A DNA stretch of 42,075 nt from assembly GCA_043798445.1 (NCBI GenBank), contig JAZDOQ010000030.1:1-42075 (forward strand). The letters run 5' to 3'. Source of the stretch: CAIJMI01 sp043798445 (GTDB taxonomy: Bacteria > Patescibacteriota > Microgenomatia > UBA10105 > UBA927). The position numbers and the translations under genes were made by a program. Shown piece by piece: positions 7,496 to 14,882 of the stretch; the stretch's first letter is position 1, and the number at the start of each line of letters is the position of its first letter. Under the pieces are notes generated by a model. It was not told the origin of the DNA, searched no databases, and worked only from the letters and a program-made list of their open reading frames with translations.

Positions 7496-7804
7496 TTACA
7501 TCTTAATTTCAACATCAACTCCAGCAGGAAGATCAAGATGCATCAATTGGTCGATTGTTTTATCAGTCGGTTCAATGATATCAACTAATCGTTTATGTGT
7601 CGCAATCATAAAATCCTCACGGCTATTACGATCAATAAACGTCGCTTTTTGCACGTTAAAATGTTCCTTTGATGTAGGAAGCGGAACCGGACCTGCTACG
7701 CGGGCACCCGTCCGTACTGCAACATCCAGGATTTTCTGACAACAATCGTCAATGACTCTGCTGTCGTATGCTTTTAAACGTACGCGAATTCTTCCTTTAG
7801 GCAT
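7496..7804 (-). CDS. rpsJ: 30S ribosomal protein S10
   Basis: S10 is a small-subunit head protein (NusE in antitermination). The 102-residue product contains RIRVRLKAYDSRVID, RTGARVAGPVPLPTSKEHF and LDLPAGVDVEIKM, full-length and canonical. An AAGGA precedes the ATG. It follows tuf by 13 bases and is separated from rplC by 114 bases holding a promoter and hairpin, so it belongs to the fusA-tuf unit here instead of heading the S10 operon. Confidence 0.97.
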   Translation of the reverse strand: MPKGRIRVRLKAYDSRVIDDCCQKILDVAVRTGARVAGPVPLPTSKEHFNVQKATFIDRNSREDFMIATHKRLVDIIEPTDKTIDQLMHLDLPAGVDVEIKM

Positions 7805-7817
7805 TATTAATCCTTAC

Positions 7818-9005
7818 TTACTCAATAATTTTTGTGACAACTCCAGCTCCTACCGTATGACCACCCTCACGAATAGCGAACCTTACGCCTTCCTCAAGAG
7901 CTACAGGAACGATAAGTTTTGCTGTCATCTTGGTAGTGTCGCCAGGCATAACCATTTCAACACCTGCAGGAAGCGTTACTTCTCCAGTTACGTCCGTTGT
8001 GCGGATATAGAACTGTGGGCGGTATCCAGTAAAGAATGGCGTATGTCGTCCACCCTCTTCTTTTGCGAGCACGATAATTTCTGCTTCAAACTGTGTATGC
8101 GGCTTCACGCTCCCAGGCGCAGCAAGTACTTGTCCACGCTCCACTTGATCCTTTTCAATTCCCCGAAGCAGTATTCCGACGTTATCTCCTGCCATACCTT
8201 CGTCAAGAAGCTTCCGGAACATTTCAACACCGGTAACAACGGTTGACTGTGTTGGTTTGATGCCAACGATTTCAACTGTGTCGTTGATATGTACTTTACC
8301 TCTATCAACACGACCGGTCACAACAGTTCCTCGACCCTTGATTGAGAACACGTCCTCAATAGGCATAAGGAATGGTTTGTCTGTTGGACGAACCGGATCT
8401 GGAACATACTCATCGACTGTTTTCATAAGTTCCAAGATGCCTTTTTCTGCTTCCGCATCACCTTGCAGTGCTTTTAAGGCTGATCCTCGGATCACAGGAA
8501 TCGTATCTCCTGGGAAACCATATTTGGTCAACAACTCACGAACTTCCATTTCGACAAGATCTAATAATTCTTTGTCCTCTACCATATCGCATTTGTTCAT
8601 GAATACGATAATTGCTGGAACATTGACTTGTTTTGCAAGCAGAATATGCTCCCGGGTCTGAGGCATCGGACCATCCGGAGCAGAAACGACCAATATGGCT
8701 CCATCCATTTGCGCTGCTCCCGTAATCATATTTTTCACATAATCAGCATGTCCCGGAGCATCAATGTGTGCGTAATGTCGTTTTTCTGTTTCGTATTCTG
8801 AATGATGAATGTTAATGGTGACTCCACGGGCTTTTTCTTCAGGAGCACTATCAATTTCTTCATATTTAAGTGCTTTTGCCAATCCTTTTTTTGCCAAGAC
8901 GTGGGTAATAGCGGATGTAAGGGTTGTTTTCCCATGGTCAACGTGACCGATGGTCCCGATATTTACATGTGGTTTATTTCTAACAAACTTTTGTTGATCA
9001 GCCAT
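7818..9005 (-). CDS. tuf: Elongation factor Tu
   Basis: EF-Tu delivers aminoacyl-tRNA to the ribosome. The 395-residue product has G1 GHVDHGKTT, G3 DAPGHADY, G4 NKCD and the SAL-type G5 (RGSALKAL), followed by the two beta-barrel domains and the ending GVVTKIIE. The G3 box reads DAPGH where most bacterial EF-Tu have DCPGH. An AAGGAGG ribosome-binding site lies just before the ATG, one of the strongest in the window. Confidence 0.98.
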   Translation of the reverse strand: MADQQKFVRNKPHVNIGTIGHVDHGKTTLTSAITHVLAKKGLAKALKYEEIDSAPEEKARGVTINIHHSEYETEKRHYAHIDAPGHADYVKNMITGAAQMDGAILVVSAPDGPMPQTREHILLAKQVNVPAIIVFMNKCDMVEDKELLDLVEMEVRELLTKYGFPGDTIPVIRGSALKALQGDAEAEKGILELMKTVDEYVPDPVRPTDKPFLMPIEDVFSIKGRGTVVTGRVDRGKVHINDTVEIVGIKPTQSTVVTGVEMFRKLLDEGMAGDNVGILLRGIEKDQVERGQVLAAPGSVKPHTQFEAEIIVLAKEEGGRHTPFFTGYRPQFYIRTTDVTGEVTLPAGVEMVMPGDTTKMTAKLIVPVALEEGVRFAIREGGHTVGAGVVTKIIE

Positions 9006-9029
9006 GATTCCTCCTTAAAAATTTATAAA

Positions 9030-9049
9030 TACGTATCGACCAATACATA
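9030..9049 (-). promoter_or_regulatory. A/U-rich hairpin in the tuf leader
   Basis: On the minus strand TATGTAT (9049-9043) pairs with ATACGTA (9036-9030), one G-U pair, six-base loop. It is followed by TTTATAAATTTTT and then the Shine-Dalgarno site. It resembles the leader hairpins of fusA, rpoB and rplC but is weaker and could be chance in AT-rich DNA. Confidence 0.3.
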
Positions 9050-9077
9050 AACACTGCTCATCTTTCAAGCAAGGGCA

Positions 9078-9107
9078 ATTGTAACACATCTTAAACTTTC
9101 TTTGCAA
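9078..9107 (-). promoter_or_regulatory. Possible tuf promoter
   Basis: On the minus strand TTGCAA (9107-9102, inside the end of fusA) and TACAAT (9083-9078) are separated by 18 bases. Start of transcription would be near 9071, giving a leader of about 65 bases. The -35 matches four of six consensus bases, so this is a moderate prediction; tuf may simply be co-transcribed with fusA. Confidence 0.35.
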
Positions 9108-11193
9108 TGATCTTTTCTTGGATGTTTTTTGGCACTTCTTCGTAGCGACTTGGTTCCATGTAATATGACGCCCGTCCTTTTGATAAACTCCGTAAGGTCG
9201 TTGCATATCCAGATAGCTCAGCCAATGGAACACTTGCAATAATAATAGTCGTATTCCCTCGTTTTTGAGTTCCCACAATTTGTGCCCGTTTTGCTGATAA
9301 ATCACCAATCACATCTCCCATGTATTCATCGGGAGTTGTTACTTCAACCTTCATAATAGGCTCAAGGATAGTCACGCCAGCCGACCGTACCGCTGCCTGC
9401 AGCGCTATGGAACCCGCAATCTTGAATGACAACTCTGAAGAATCAACATCATGGTACGTTCCGTCATACAGAGCTACTGACATGTCGACAAGTGGATATC
9501 CGGCAATACACCCATTTTCCATGGCTTCCGTGACACCTTTTTCTACTGGTTTGATAAACTCTCTTGGAATTGCTCCCCCCTTAATCTCATCAATAAACTC
9601 AAATCCTTCTCCACGAGCTTTTGGCGCAACGCGAAGCCAACAATGTCCATATTGTCCATGACCTCCGGTTTGCTTGATGGAGTTTCCTTCGGCTTCTGCT
9701 ATTTTCGGAATAGTTTCTTTATACGCTACCTGCGGAGCACCGACATTTGCTTCAACTTTAAATTCCCGTTTCATCCGGTCAACTAAGACATCCAAATGTA
9801 ATTCTCCCATTCCCCAGATGATAGTTTGATTTGTTTCTTGATTTGATTTCACCTTAAACGTCGGGTCTTCCTCAGCAAGCCGTTGTAAGGCATATCCCAT
9901 TTTTTCTTGATCATTTTTCGTCTTTGGTTCAATAGCAAGAGAAATAACCGGCTCTGGGAACGTAATCTGTTCAAGCACAATAGGGTGGTTCACGTCAGAA
10001 ATCGTGTCACCGGTAATCGTGTCTTTAAATCCAACAACCGCAACGATCTCTCCTGCAAATGCTTCCTTAATTTCCTCCCGTTGATTTGCATGCATCAACA
10101 AAAGTCGTCCAATGCGTTCCTTTACATCTTTGCTTGAATTGTATGCATAGGAACCTGCTTCAATTTTTCCTGAATAAATACGGACGTACGTCAATTTTCC
10201 AACGTGTGGGTCAATCTGAATCTTGAAAGCAAGTCCGGTAAAGAAATCTGTGACGATTCTTTTTCGTGTTTCTTTTTCTTGTGTTCGTGGATTAATTCCT
10301 TCAAGATCCGGCATATCAAGAGGAGATGGAAGGTAATCAACAACTGCATCCAAAAGTGGTTGTACCCCTTTATTCCGAAGCGAAGTTCCTGCATACACAG
10401 GAACTAACTTATAAGAGATGACGGCCCGACGAAGTGCTGTTTTTAACTCTTCGACTGTTGGCTCCTCCCCGTTTAAGAATTTTTCAATTAATATATCATC
10501 CGTTTCTGAAATGCGTTCAACCAGTTGATGGCGTTTTTCTTCAACCATTGTCTTTAAGTCTTCAGGAATCTCAATAGTATCAAATGACGCCCCAAGGTCA
10601 TCACTGTGCCAGACAAATGCTTTTCTGGTTAATAGATCAACATTTCCTTTGTATAAATTTTCCCGGCCAATAGGAACAACCATAACAGCGGTCCGTGCAC
10701 CAAGTCGATCTTCAATAGATGCAACTGTCGTCCAAAGATCAGCTCCAAGTTTATCCATTTTATTCACAAAACAAATACGAGGAACTTTGTATTTATCTGC
10801 TTGTCGCCATACGGTTTCTGATTGTGATTGCACACCCTCTTCTCCATCAAGAACTGTTATCCCTCCATCAAGCACACGAAGTGACCGCTCCACTTCTGCT
10901 GTGAAATCAACGTGTCCTGGAGTGTCGATGATGTTGAAGCGGTATCCATTCCAGAATGTGGTCGTTGCAGCGGATACGATAGTGATGCCTCGTTCCCGTT
11001 CCTGATCCATCCAATCCATAACAGTCGTACCTTCATCAATATCGCCAATTTTGTAACTTCTTCCCGTGTAGTAAAGAATGCGCTCTGTGGTTGTTGTTTT
11101 TCCTGCGTCAATATGCGCAATAATACCGATATTTCTCACTTTATCAAGTGGAACATCCCGGTTTTCAGTAATAGTAACGTTTTGTGTAGCCAT
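9091..11193 (-). CDS. fusA: Elongation factor G
   Basis: EF-G is the translocase GTPase. The 700-residue product has G1 AHIDAGKTTTTERIL, switch II DTPGHVDF, G4 NKMDK, domain IV with GGHGQYGHCWLRVAPKARGE over adjacent motifs, and a standard domain V (EPIMKVEVTTPDEYMGDVIG). Length is typical. No Shine-Dalgarno sequence is seen before the ATG; instead a promoter and a terminator-like hairpin precede it. It heads fusA-tuf-rpsJ, which is detached from rpsL-rpsG by an accessory block. Confidence 0.98.
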   Translation of the reverse strand: MATQNVTITENRDVPLDKVRNIGIIAHIDAGKTTTTERILYYTGRSYKIGDIDEGTTVMDWMDQERERGITIVSAATTTFWNGYRFNIIDTPGHVDFTAEVERSLRVLDGGITVLDGEEGVQSQSETVWRQADKYKVPRICFVNKMDKLGADLWTTVASIEDRLGARTAVMVVPIGRENLYKGNVDLLTRKAFVWHSDDLGASFDTIEIPEDLKTMVEEKRHQLVERISETDDILIEKFLNGEEPTVEELKTALRRAVISYKLVPVYAGTSLRNKGVQPLLDAVVDYLPSPLDMPDLEGINPRTQEKETRKRIVTDFFTGLAFKIQIDPHVGKLTYVRIYSGKIEAGSYAYNSSKDVKERIGRLLLMHANQREEIKEAFAGEIVAVVGFKDTITGDTISDVNHPIVLEQITFPEPVISLAIEPKTKNDQEKMGYALQRLAEEDPTFKVKSNQETNQTIIWGMGELHLDVLVDRMKREFKVEANVGAPQVAYKETIPKIAEAEGNSIKQTGGHGQYGHCWLRVAPKARGEGFEFIDEIKGGAIPREFIKPVEKGVTEAMENGCIAGYPLVDMSVALYDGTYHDVDSSELSFKIAGSIALQAAVRSAGVTILEPIMKVEVTTPDEYMGDVIGDLSAKRAQIVGTQKRGNTTIIIASVPLAELSGYATTLRSLSKGRASYYMEPSRYEEVPKNIQEKIIAKKV

Positions 11194-11209
11194 AATACTA
11201 ATAATAAAT

Positions 11210-11234
11210 AAAAAACTGCTCTCAGAAGCAGTTT
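11210..11234 (-). terminator. Terminator-like hairpin in the fusA leader
   Basis: A perfect 8-bp stem, AAACTGCT (11234-11227 on the minus strand) with AGCAGTTT (11220-11213), encloses a six-base loop and runs into a T6 tract ending at 11210. The fusA ATG is 17 bases further on. A promoter lies upstream at 11252-11280, so the hairpin is inside the predicted 5' leader. Confidence 0.7.
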
Positions 11235-11251
11235 ATGCTTAAACTTACCCT

Positions 11252-11280
11252 ATTGTACAAAAAAAATGGGTTTATGTCTA
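11252..11280 (-). promoter_or_regulatory. sigma70-type promoter for fusA
   Basis: On the minus strand TAGACA (11280-11275) and TACAAT (11257-11252), each matching five of six consensus bases, are separated by exactly 17 bases that include a T8 run. Transcription would start near 11245, about 50 bases before the fusA ATG, upstream of the hairpin at 11210-11234. Confidence 0.65.
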
Positions 11281-11297
11281 TGCTATCCACTTCCCCC

Positions 11298-11762
11298 TTA
11301 CAATTGTTTCAACGTATTTGTCGTATCATTCCAACAACTATCAAGCATTTCTTTTGGAAATGTGTACCCAACAAGAGCACTACACTTCGGATAGTCCTGT
11401 CCATCGTGCACAATCACCCATGATCCGCTTGTCTTTGCAGCAAACCATTGAGCACCACCCACTGCATCTTTTTCTATCACCCCTCCAACAGCATAATCGC
11501 CGATGCGTTTCGAAATGGTTACACTAATGTTGCTCTCAGCAATACCTGTTTTTTTGATAAGCGCTTTTGTAATTAACGGAAGATCATCTTCAACAACGAT
11601 TGTTACTTCCGGCGTTACCGTTTCAACCATTGCTTGCGATTCCCCATTGACTGGATTCGTCACCTCTGGAATTTTGGTTGGTTTTTGGCCACCAAAATAA
11701 ATGGCTGCGCTAATGCACAATGCTCCAACAAGGATTGCAATAACGATTTTATTTCCATTCAT
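11298..11762 (-). CDS. Membrane-anchored hypothetical protein
   Basis: A 154-residue protein with one N-terminal membrane span (about residues 5-23, IVIAILVGALCISAAIYF), a low-complexity Pro/Val/Thr linker and a C-terminal domain of about 85 residues that would lie outside the cell. That domain has ISKRIGDYAVGGVIEKDAV, a tryptophan-rich strand pattern (QWFAAKTSGSWVIVHDG) and two Cys that could form a disulfide (YPKCSAL, LDSCWND). I do not recognise a named family. AGGAGG precedes the start, and it follows the next anchored protein by 12 bases, so the two are probably co-expressed. Confidence 0.75.
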   Translation of the reverse strand: MNGNKIVIAILVGALCISAAIYFGGQKPTKIPEVTNPVNGESQAMVETVTPEVTIVVEDDLPLITKALIKKTGIAESNISVTISKRIGDYAVGGVIEKDAVGGAQWFAAKTSGSWVIVHDGQDYPKCSALVGYTFPKEMLDSCWNDTTNTLKQL

Positions 11763-11774
11763 ACTAAAACCTCC

Positions 11775-12389
11775 TTATTCTTCCGTTTCTTTTGGAGAAA
11801 TTGTTATGACGATACTTGTTCCATTTGTTTTTTCATCAGATCCAACGATAACCGCTCCACCAAGGTTTCCTTTCGATACTTCCCATGTTGATGATGGGCC
11901 GATATTCATTGTTGATCCAATGATCCATCCATTTTTTGAAAGATTTGATTCATAGAAAGCTGTCACTTTTGACGCTTCATCTGTTGTTGATAAGATGATC
12001 CAAAATCCTTTTCCCGCTTTGTCTTCAACACCGGAAATATTTCCTTCAACTTTTGCGCCAGGATACAACGGAAAATCTTTTGGAAATCCAGCAGGCACCT
12101 TTCCTTCCCCGCCGATATTTACCTCTGCTCCAGTTTTACTGTCTTTAATGGTCATACTTTTCCCAGAGGCATCAAGAGACACTCCCGTTTGTTTCTCTAT
12201 TCCTTTTTTCATGAAATTCAAGCCCATTTTTGAAAAAATAAGGTTTCCAGCAACACCAATGAGAATACCAATAATAACCAGGATGCCAACACAGCCAATT
12301 GCTATTTTAATTCCGAGCGGTAATGGTTTTGATTTCGAAGCGGCAGATGTTGTATTTTCTGTTTTTTTCCTTGGCTCTGTTTTTGTCAT
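11775..12389 (-). CDS. Membrane-anchored hypothetical protein
   Basis: A 204-residue protein with a Lys/Ser-rich cytoplasmic N-terminus, a membrane span at about residues 27-48 (IAIGCVGILVIIGILIGVAG), a linker, then an extracytoplasmic domain. The domain has FPKDFPLYPGAKV, then a segment DEASKVTAFYESNLSKNGW that resembles the helix-turn of small domains seen in many bacterial lipoproteins, and a beta-rich ending. No catalytic motif is visible. A GGAA lies near the ATG. It sits directly before another anchored protein (11298-11762) with a 12-base gap. Confidence 0.75.
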   Translation of the reverse strand: MTKTEPRKKTENTTSAASKSKPLPLGIKIAIGCVGILVIIGILIGVAGNLIFSKMGLNFMKKGIEKQTGVSLDASGKSMTIKDSKTGAEVNIGGEGKVPAGFPKDFPLYPGAKVEGNISGVEDKAGKGFWIILSTTDEASKVTAFYESNLSKNGWIIGSTMNIGPSSTWEVSKGNLGGAVIVGSDEKTNGTSIVITISPKETEE

Positions 12390-12434
12390 AGGAAATTCCT
12401 TTCAAAAATAATGTCTACTGATTTTATTCTACTT

Positions 12435-13562
12435 CTATTCTTCCCCATTTGGCAATTCCAAACTTTTAATTGGTGAGAGTGCTGTTCCTGCAATTCCTTG
12501 CATGCTCCCATACAAGCCCGCTACACCCGTAAGAAGTTTATTTACCTGCATCTCGCGCAGTTTCCATGAACGCTCAAACGATACACGTTCTTTTTGAATT
12601 TCTTTCTGCATCTCCTGATATGTTTCAATCATCGCTTCCATTTGGTGTTGGAATTCATGACTCGTCACAAATCCGTACAGCTCATCAGCTTTTGTTGATT
12701 GAGCTCCTGCGATTTTCTTTTGTTTTGCTGCATCAAGGAGTGATTTTCGAAGAAGGGCAGCAAGTGGTAATGCTAATTTTGGGGATGCTATCCATACCCC
12801 ATCTTTAAATCCCATACCGGATTTTGCTTCGTCAGGAAGCGTATCAGAAATAATTGCCGGAATGTGTGCTTTATCATGAAGCAAATCTTCTTTAAGTTTA
12901 CTAATCCACCCATCAGACCAAGCTTTCGTCCGTTTTGATTCCCAAAGAATGGTGCCACAATCCATTCCCATAGGACTTTTTACAATCTGCCGGACATCTG
13001 CTCCCAATACCCCTTTTCCAACAGGAATGACACTATCCTGAGGGAATGTTGCATGAAGCGTTTCTTCCAAGTCCAATTCCTGAACTTCTCCTTGTAACTG
13101 CTGTGATCCAACACGACCTTTCCGTTGTAATTCTTCAATGGTTTTTTGCATGCTCTCAAGCCGCGTGTCCCGTTCTTTTAATTCCATCCTGTGTTTTTCT
13201 GAATCTTCTTCTTTTGCTTTTTGTCTAATTTTTTCCTGCTCTTCAAGCAGTTTTTTTTGCATCACTATTTCTGCATTTTCTCTCGCGGTCTTTTCAACAC
13301 GCAATTGTTTCATGAGTTCTGATAATTGCTCTCGAAGTTCTTTGTTTTGTTTTCTATTTTCAGCAAGTTCTTCTTCACGAAGTTTTGATTCTTGAACAAA
13401 TTTTTCTTTTGCTGCCTCTACTGCTTTTTCCTGAAGCCTTATGGATTCTTCTTTTGATTTATTCTTTACATCTTCTTCAATGTGTTTTCTGAGATCCTTT
13501 TCCAACGCGTCATTGATCTCAAATGGTTTGTTGCAATGGGGACAGGTGATCGTCGTCATCAT
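12435..13562 (-). CDS. DUF2130-family protein (coiled-coil plus nuclease-like domain)
   Basis: The product (about 375 residues) opens with a zinc-ribbon-like CPHCNKPFE, continues as a long charged coiled coil to about residue 165, then has the conserved DUF2130 core: DLEETLHATFPQD, VGKGVLGADVRQIVKSPMG, CGTILWESKRTKAWSDGWI, and an AIISDTLP strand. WESKRTK recalls a restriction-like active site (E-x-K), but catalysis is unproven. A GTG 18 bases upstream is possible. The ATG at 13562 is preferred because TACAAT (13577-13572) ends nine bases before it, which could make the mRNA leaderless. Confidence 0.85.
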   Translation of the reverse strand: MMTTITCPHCNKPFEINDALEKDLRKHIEEDVKNKSKEESIRLQEKAVEAAKEKFVQESKLREEELAENRKQNKELREQLSELMKQLRVEKTARENAEIVMQKKLLEEQEKIRQKAKEEDSEKHRMELKERDTRLESMQKTIEELQRKGRVGSQQLQGEVQELDLEETLHATFPQDSVIPVGKGVLGADVRQIVKSPMGMDCGTILWESKRTKAWSDGWISKLKEDLLHDKAHIPAIISDTLPDEAKSGMGFKDGVWIASPKLALPLAALLRKSLLDAAKQKKIAGAQSTKADELYGFVTSHEFQHQMEAMIETYQEMQKEIQKERVSFERSWKLREMQVNKLLTGVAGLYGSMQGIAGTALSPIKSLELPNGEE

Positions 13563-13599
13563 AGTGGGATTATTGTACACGAAAATTCCAAAAAGTCAC

Positions 13600-14007
13600 T
13601 TATCTGTTGGAAAAGAAAACAGTCAATTGAATAATGGATGCGGTGCTCACCCATAAAAAGTATGGAATTTGTAACAAAGCAATTCCTCTTGCTTGTGGCC
13701 ACATAAGAAAAAACTGCGCCACAATCGTCACCCATACGATTAATATGTCGAGGGTAGCAAGTGGAATATTCTTTAATCCAAAAAATATCGGACTAAACAG
13801 AAGATTGGCGATAAGATTAATAATAAAAATTACACCAATAGTCCAGGAAAGTTTTCCTTTGAATGCGTTTACCATGACATACACAAATGAAACTGCAATC
13901 ATAGGATACAGAATTGACCAAATAATCCCAATGGTACCTCCTGGTGGGGTCCATGAGGGTTTTATGAGTGCGTCGTACCAAACTCTCCATGTTTCAACTG
14001 GTGGCAT
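13600..14007 (-). CDS. TspO/MBR family membrane protein
   Basis: TspO proteins are five-helix membrane proteins that bind tetrapyrroles, cholesterol or related ligands. The 135-residue product shows the family pattern: WYDALIKPSWTPPGG near the N-terminus, IIWSILYPMIAVSFVYV, the NLLFSPIFFGLKN loop, and a last helix with LQIPYFLWVSTASIIQ. Length is slightly short of the usual 150-170. Nothing nearby suggests tetrapyrrole synthesis, so its ligand here is unknown. Confidence 0.88.
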   Translation of the reverse strand: MPPVETWRVWYDALIKPSWTPPGGTIGIIWSILYPMIAVSFVYVMVNAFKGKLSWTIGVIFIINLIANLLFSPIFFGLKNIPLATLDILIVWVTIVAQFFLMWPQARGIALLQIPYFLWVSTASIIQLTVFFSNR

Positions 14008-14021
14008 ACGGTTCCTCCTTG

Positions 14022-14849
14022 TTATGAAAGAATATAAGTGTCTTGATTATATCCTCCGACACCAATAAATTCTGCTTTTCCTGCAATAACCATTTCATAT
14101 GGCCGACATGCAACACATCCGTCTTTATGAGGACACACGAACCGACTCAGCTTTCTTGCGAGCGTAACGGTTCGCGCGATATCCATTAGCCGTTTCGTTG
14201 CATCCTCTTCCGTTGGAAGTGCGACATCAATTGGCTCTGTGTCACGATTCAAATACCAATATTGTGCGCCATATACTTTTTTTGTCTGACAATTATTTGC
14301 AAGAAGTGTATAGATAGGAAGCTGCAACGAATCTGGATCCTCATCAAACTTTCCCGTCTTAAAATCAATAATCCGCACACTGTCAACATCTTCCATATAT
14401 TCAAGCCAATCGAGTTTTCCGCAGAGAATAATATTCTGGTCTTCCGATAACCAAAAATATGGAAGGTCTTGACGAATCTTGACTGCTTTTTTTAGAATTG
14501 GACCTGGGTTTGCCATTATCCGCTCCATCATTTCCATTCCCCGTTTTTTGTATTTCTCCTCTTCCTCTTCGTTTGTAAATCCACCTTTTTTTCCAGACAC
14601 CGATTCCCACGCTTTCTCAAATTTCACTCGCAATGATTCTTTTAATCTGTCTTCAACAGGAAGTGTAGAAAGCGATTCAACAACGGTATGTACTGTCTGA
14701 CCGAGCGCAAGTGCCGGCTGCATAACAGATATCTTGTGATTACTTTTTGGATCTCTATACATATTTTTTAGAAAATATGCGCGGGGACATTTCAGATAAT
14801 CTGTTATTGAGGAATGGGATAACCAGGTTGCTGAATATTTATCTTTCAT
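14022..14849 (-). CDS. RecB-like PD-(D/E)XK nuclease with Cas4/AddB-type Fe-S cysteines
   Basis: The 275-residue product has the RecB-nuclease motif series: H54, D147 (GKLDWLEY), D162 and K164 (IIDFKTGK) and the QxxxY motif Q176-Y180 (LQLPIY). C21 (LKCPRAY) plus C239, C245 and C248 (CPHKDGCVAC) fit the four-cysteine iron-sulfur staple of Cas4, AddB and Dna2. There is no helicase domain and no cas gene nearby, so it is an orphan nuclease; a repair or DNA-processing role is inference. The ATG lies eight bases after a -10 box in the shared divergent promoter with mtaB, and no Shine-Dalgarno site is present. Confidence 0.88.
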   Translation of the reverse strand: MKDKYSATWLSHSSITDYLKCPRAYFLKNMYRDPKSNHKISVMQPALALGQTVHTVVESLSTLPVEDRLKESLRVKFEKAWESVSGKKGGFTNEEEEEKYKKRGMEMMERIMANPGPILKKAVKIRQDLPYFWLSEDQNIILCGKLDWLEYMEDVDSVRIIDFKTGKFDEDPDSLQLPIYTLLANNCQTKKVYGAQYWYLNRDTEPIDVALPTEEDATKRLMDIARTVTLARKLSRFVCPHKDGCVACRPYEMVIAGKAEFIGVGGYNQDTYILS

Positions 14850-14857
14850 ACGTTTTT

Positions 14858-14875
14858 ATTGTACCATGCTACAAT
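14858..14875. promoter_or_regulatory. Symmetric divergent promoter, nuclease gene / mtaB
   Basis: The 18-bp near-palindrome is ATTGTA-C-CATG-C-TACAAT. TACAAT on the plus strand is the -10 for mtaB and ATTGTA is the minus-strand -10 for the nuclease gene. The central CATG supplies TGn for an extended -10 in both directions. Start codons lie eight bases (minus) and seven bases (plus, using ATG 14883) from the -10s, which predicts leaderless transcripts. The same layout recurs at 37853-37870. Confidence 0.7.
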
Positions 14876-14882
14876 AATGCAC

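Noticed and set aside
14022..14849. CRISPR-associated Cas4
   Set aside because: The Fe-S nuclease motifs fit, but no cas1/cas2, effector or repeat array is in the window, so the specific Cas4 name is not supported.
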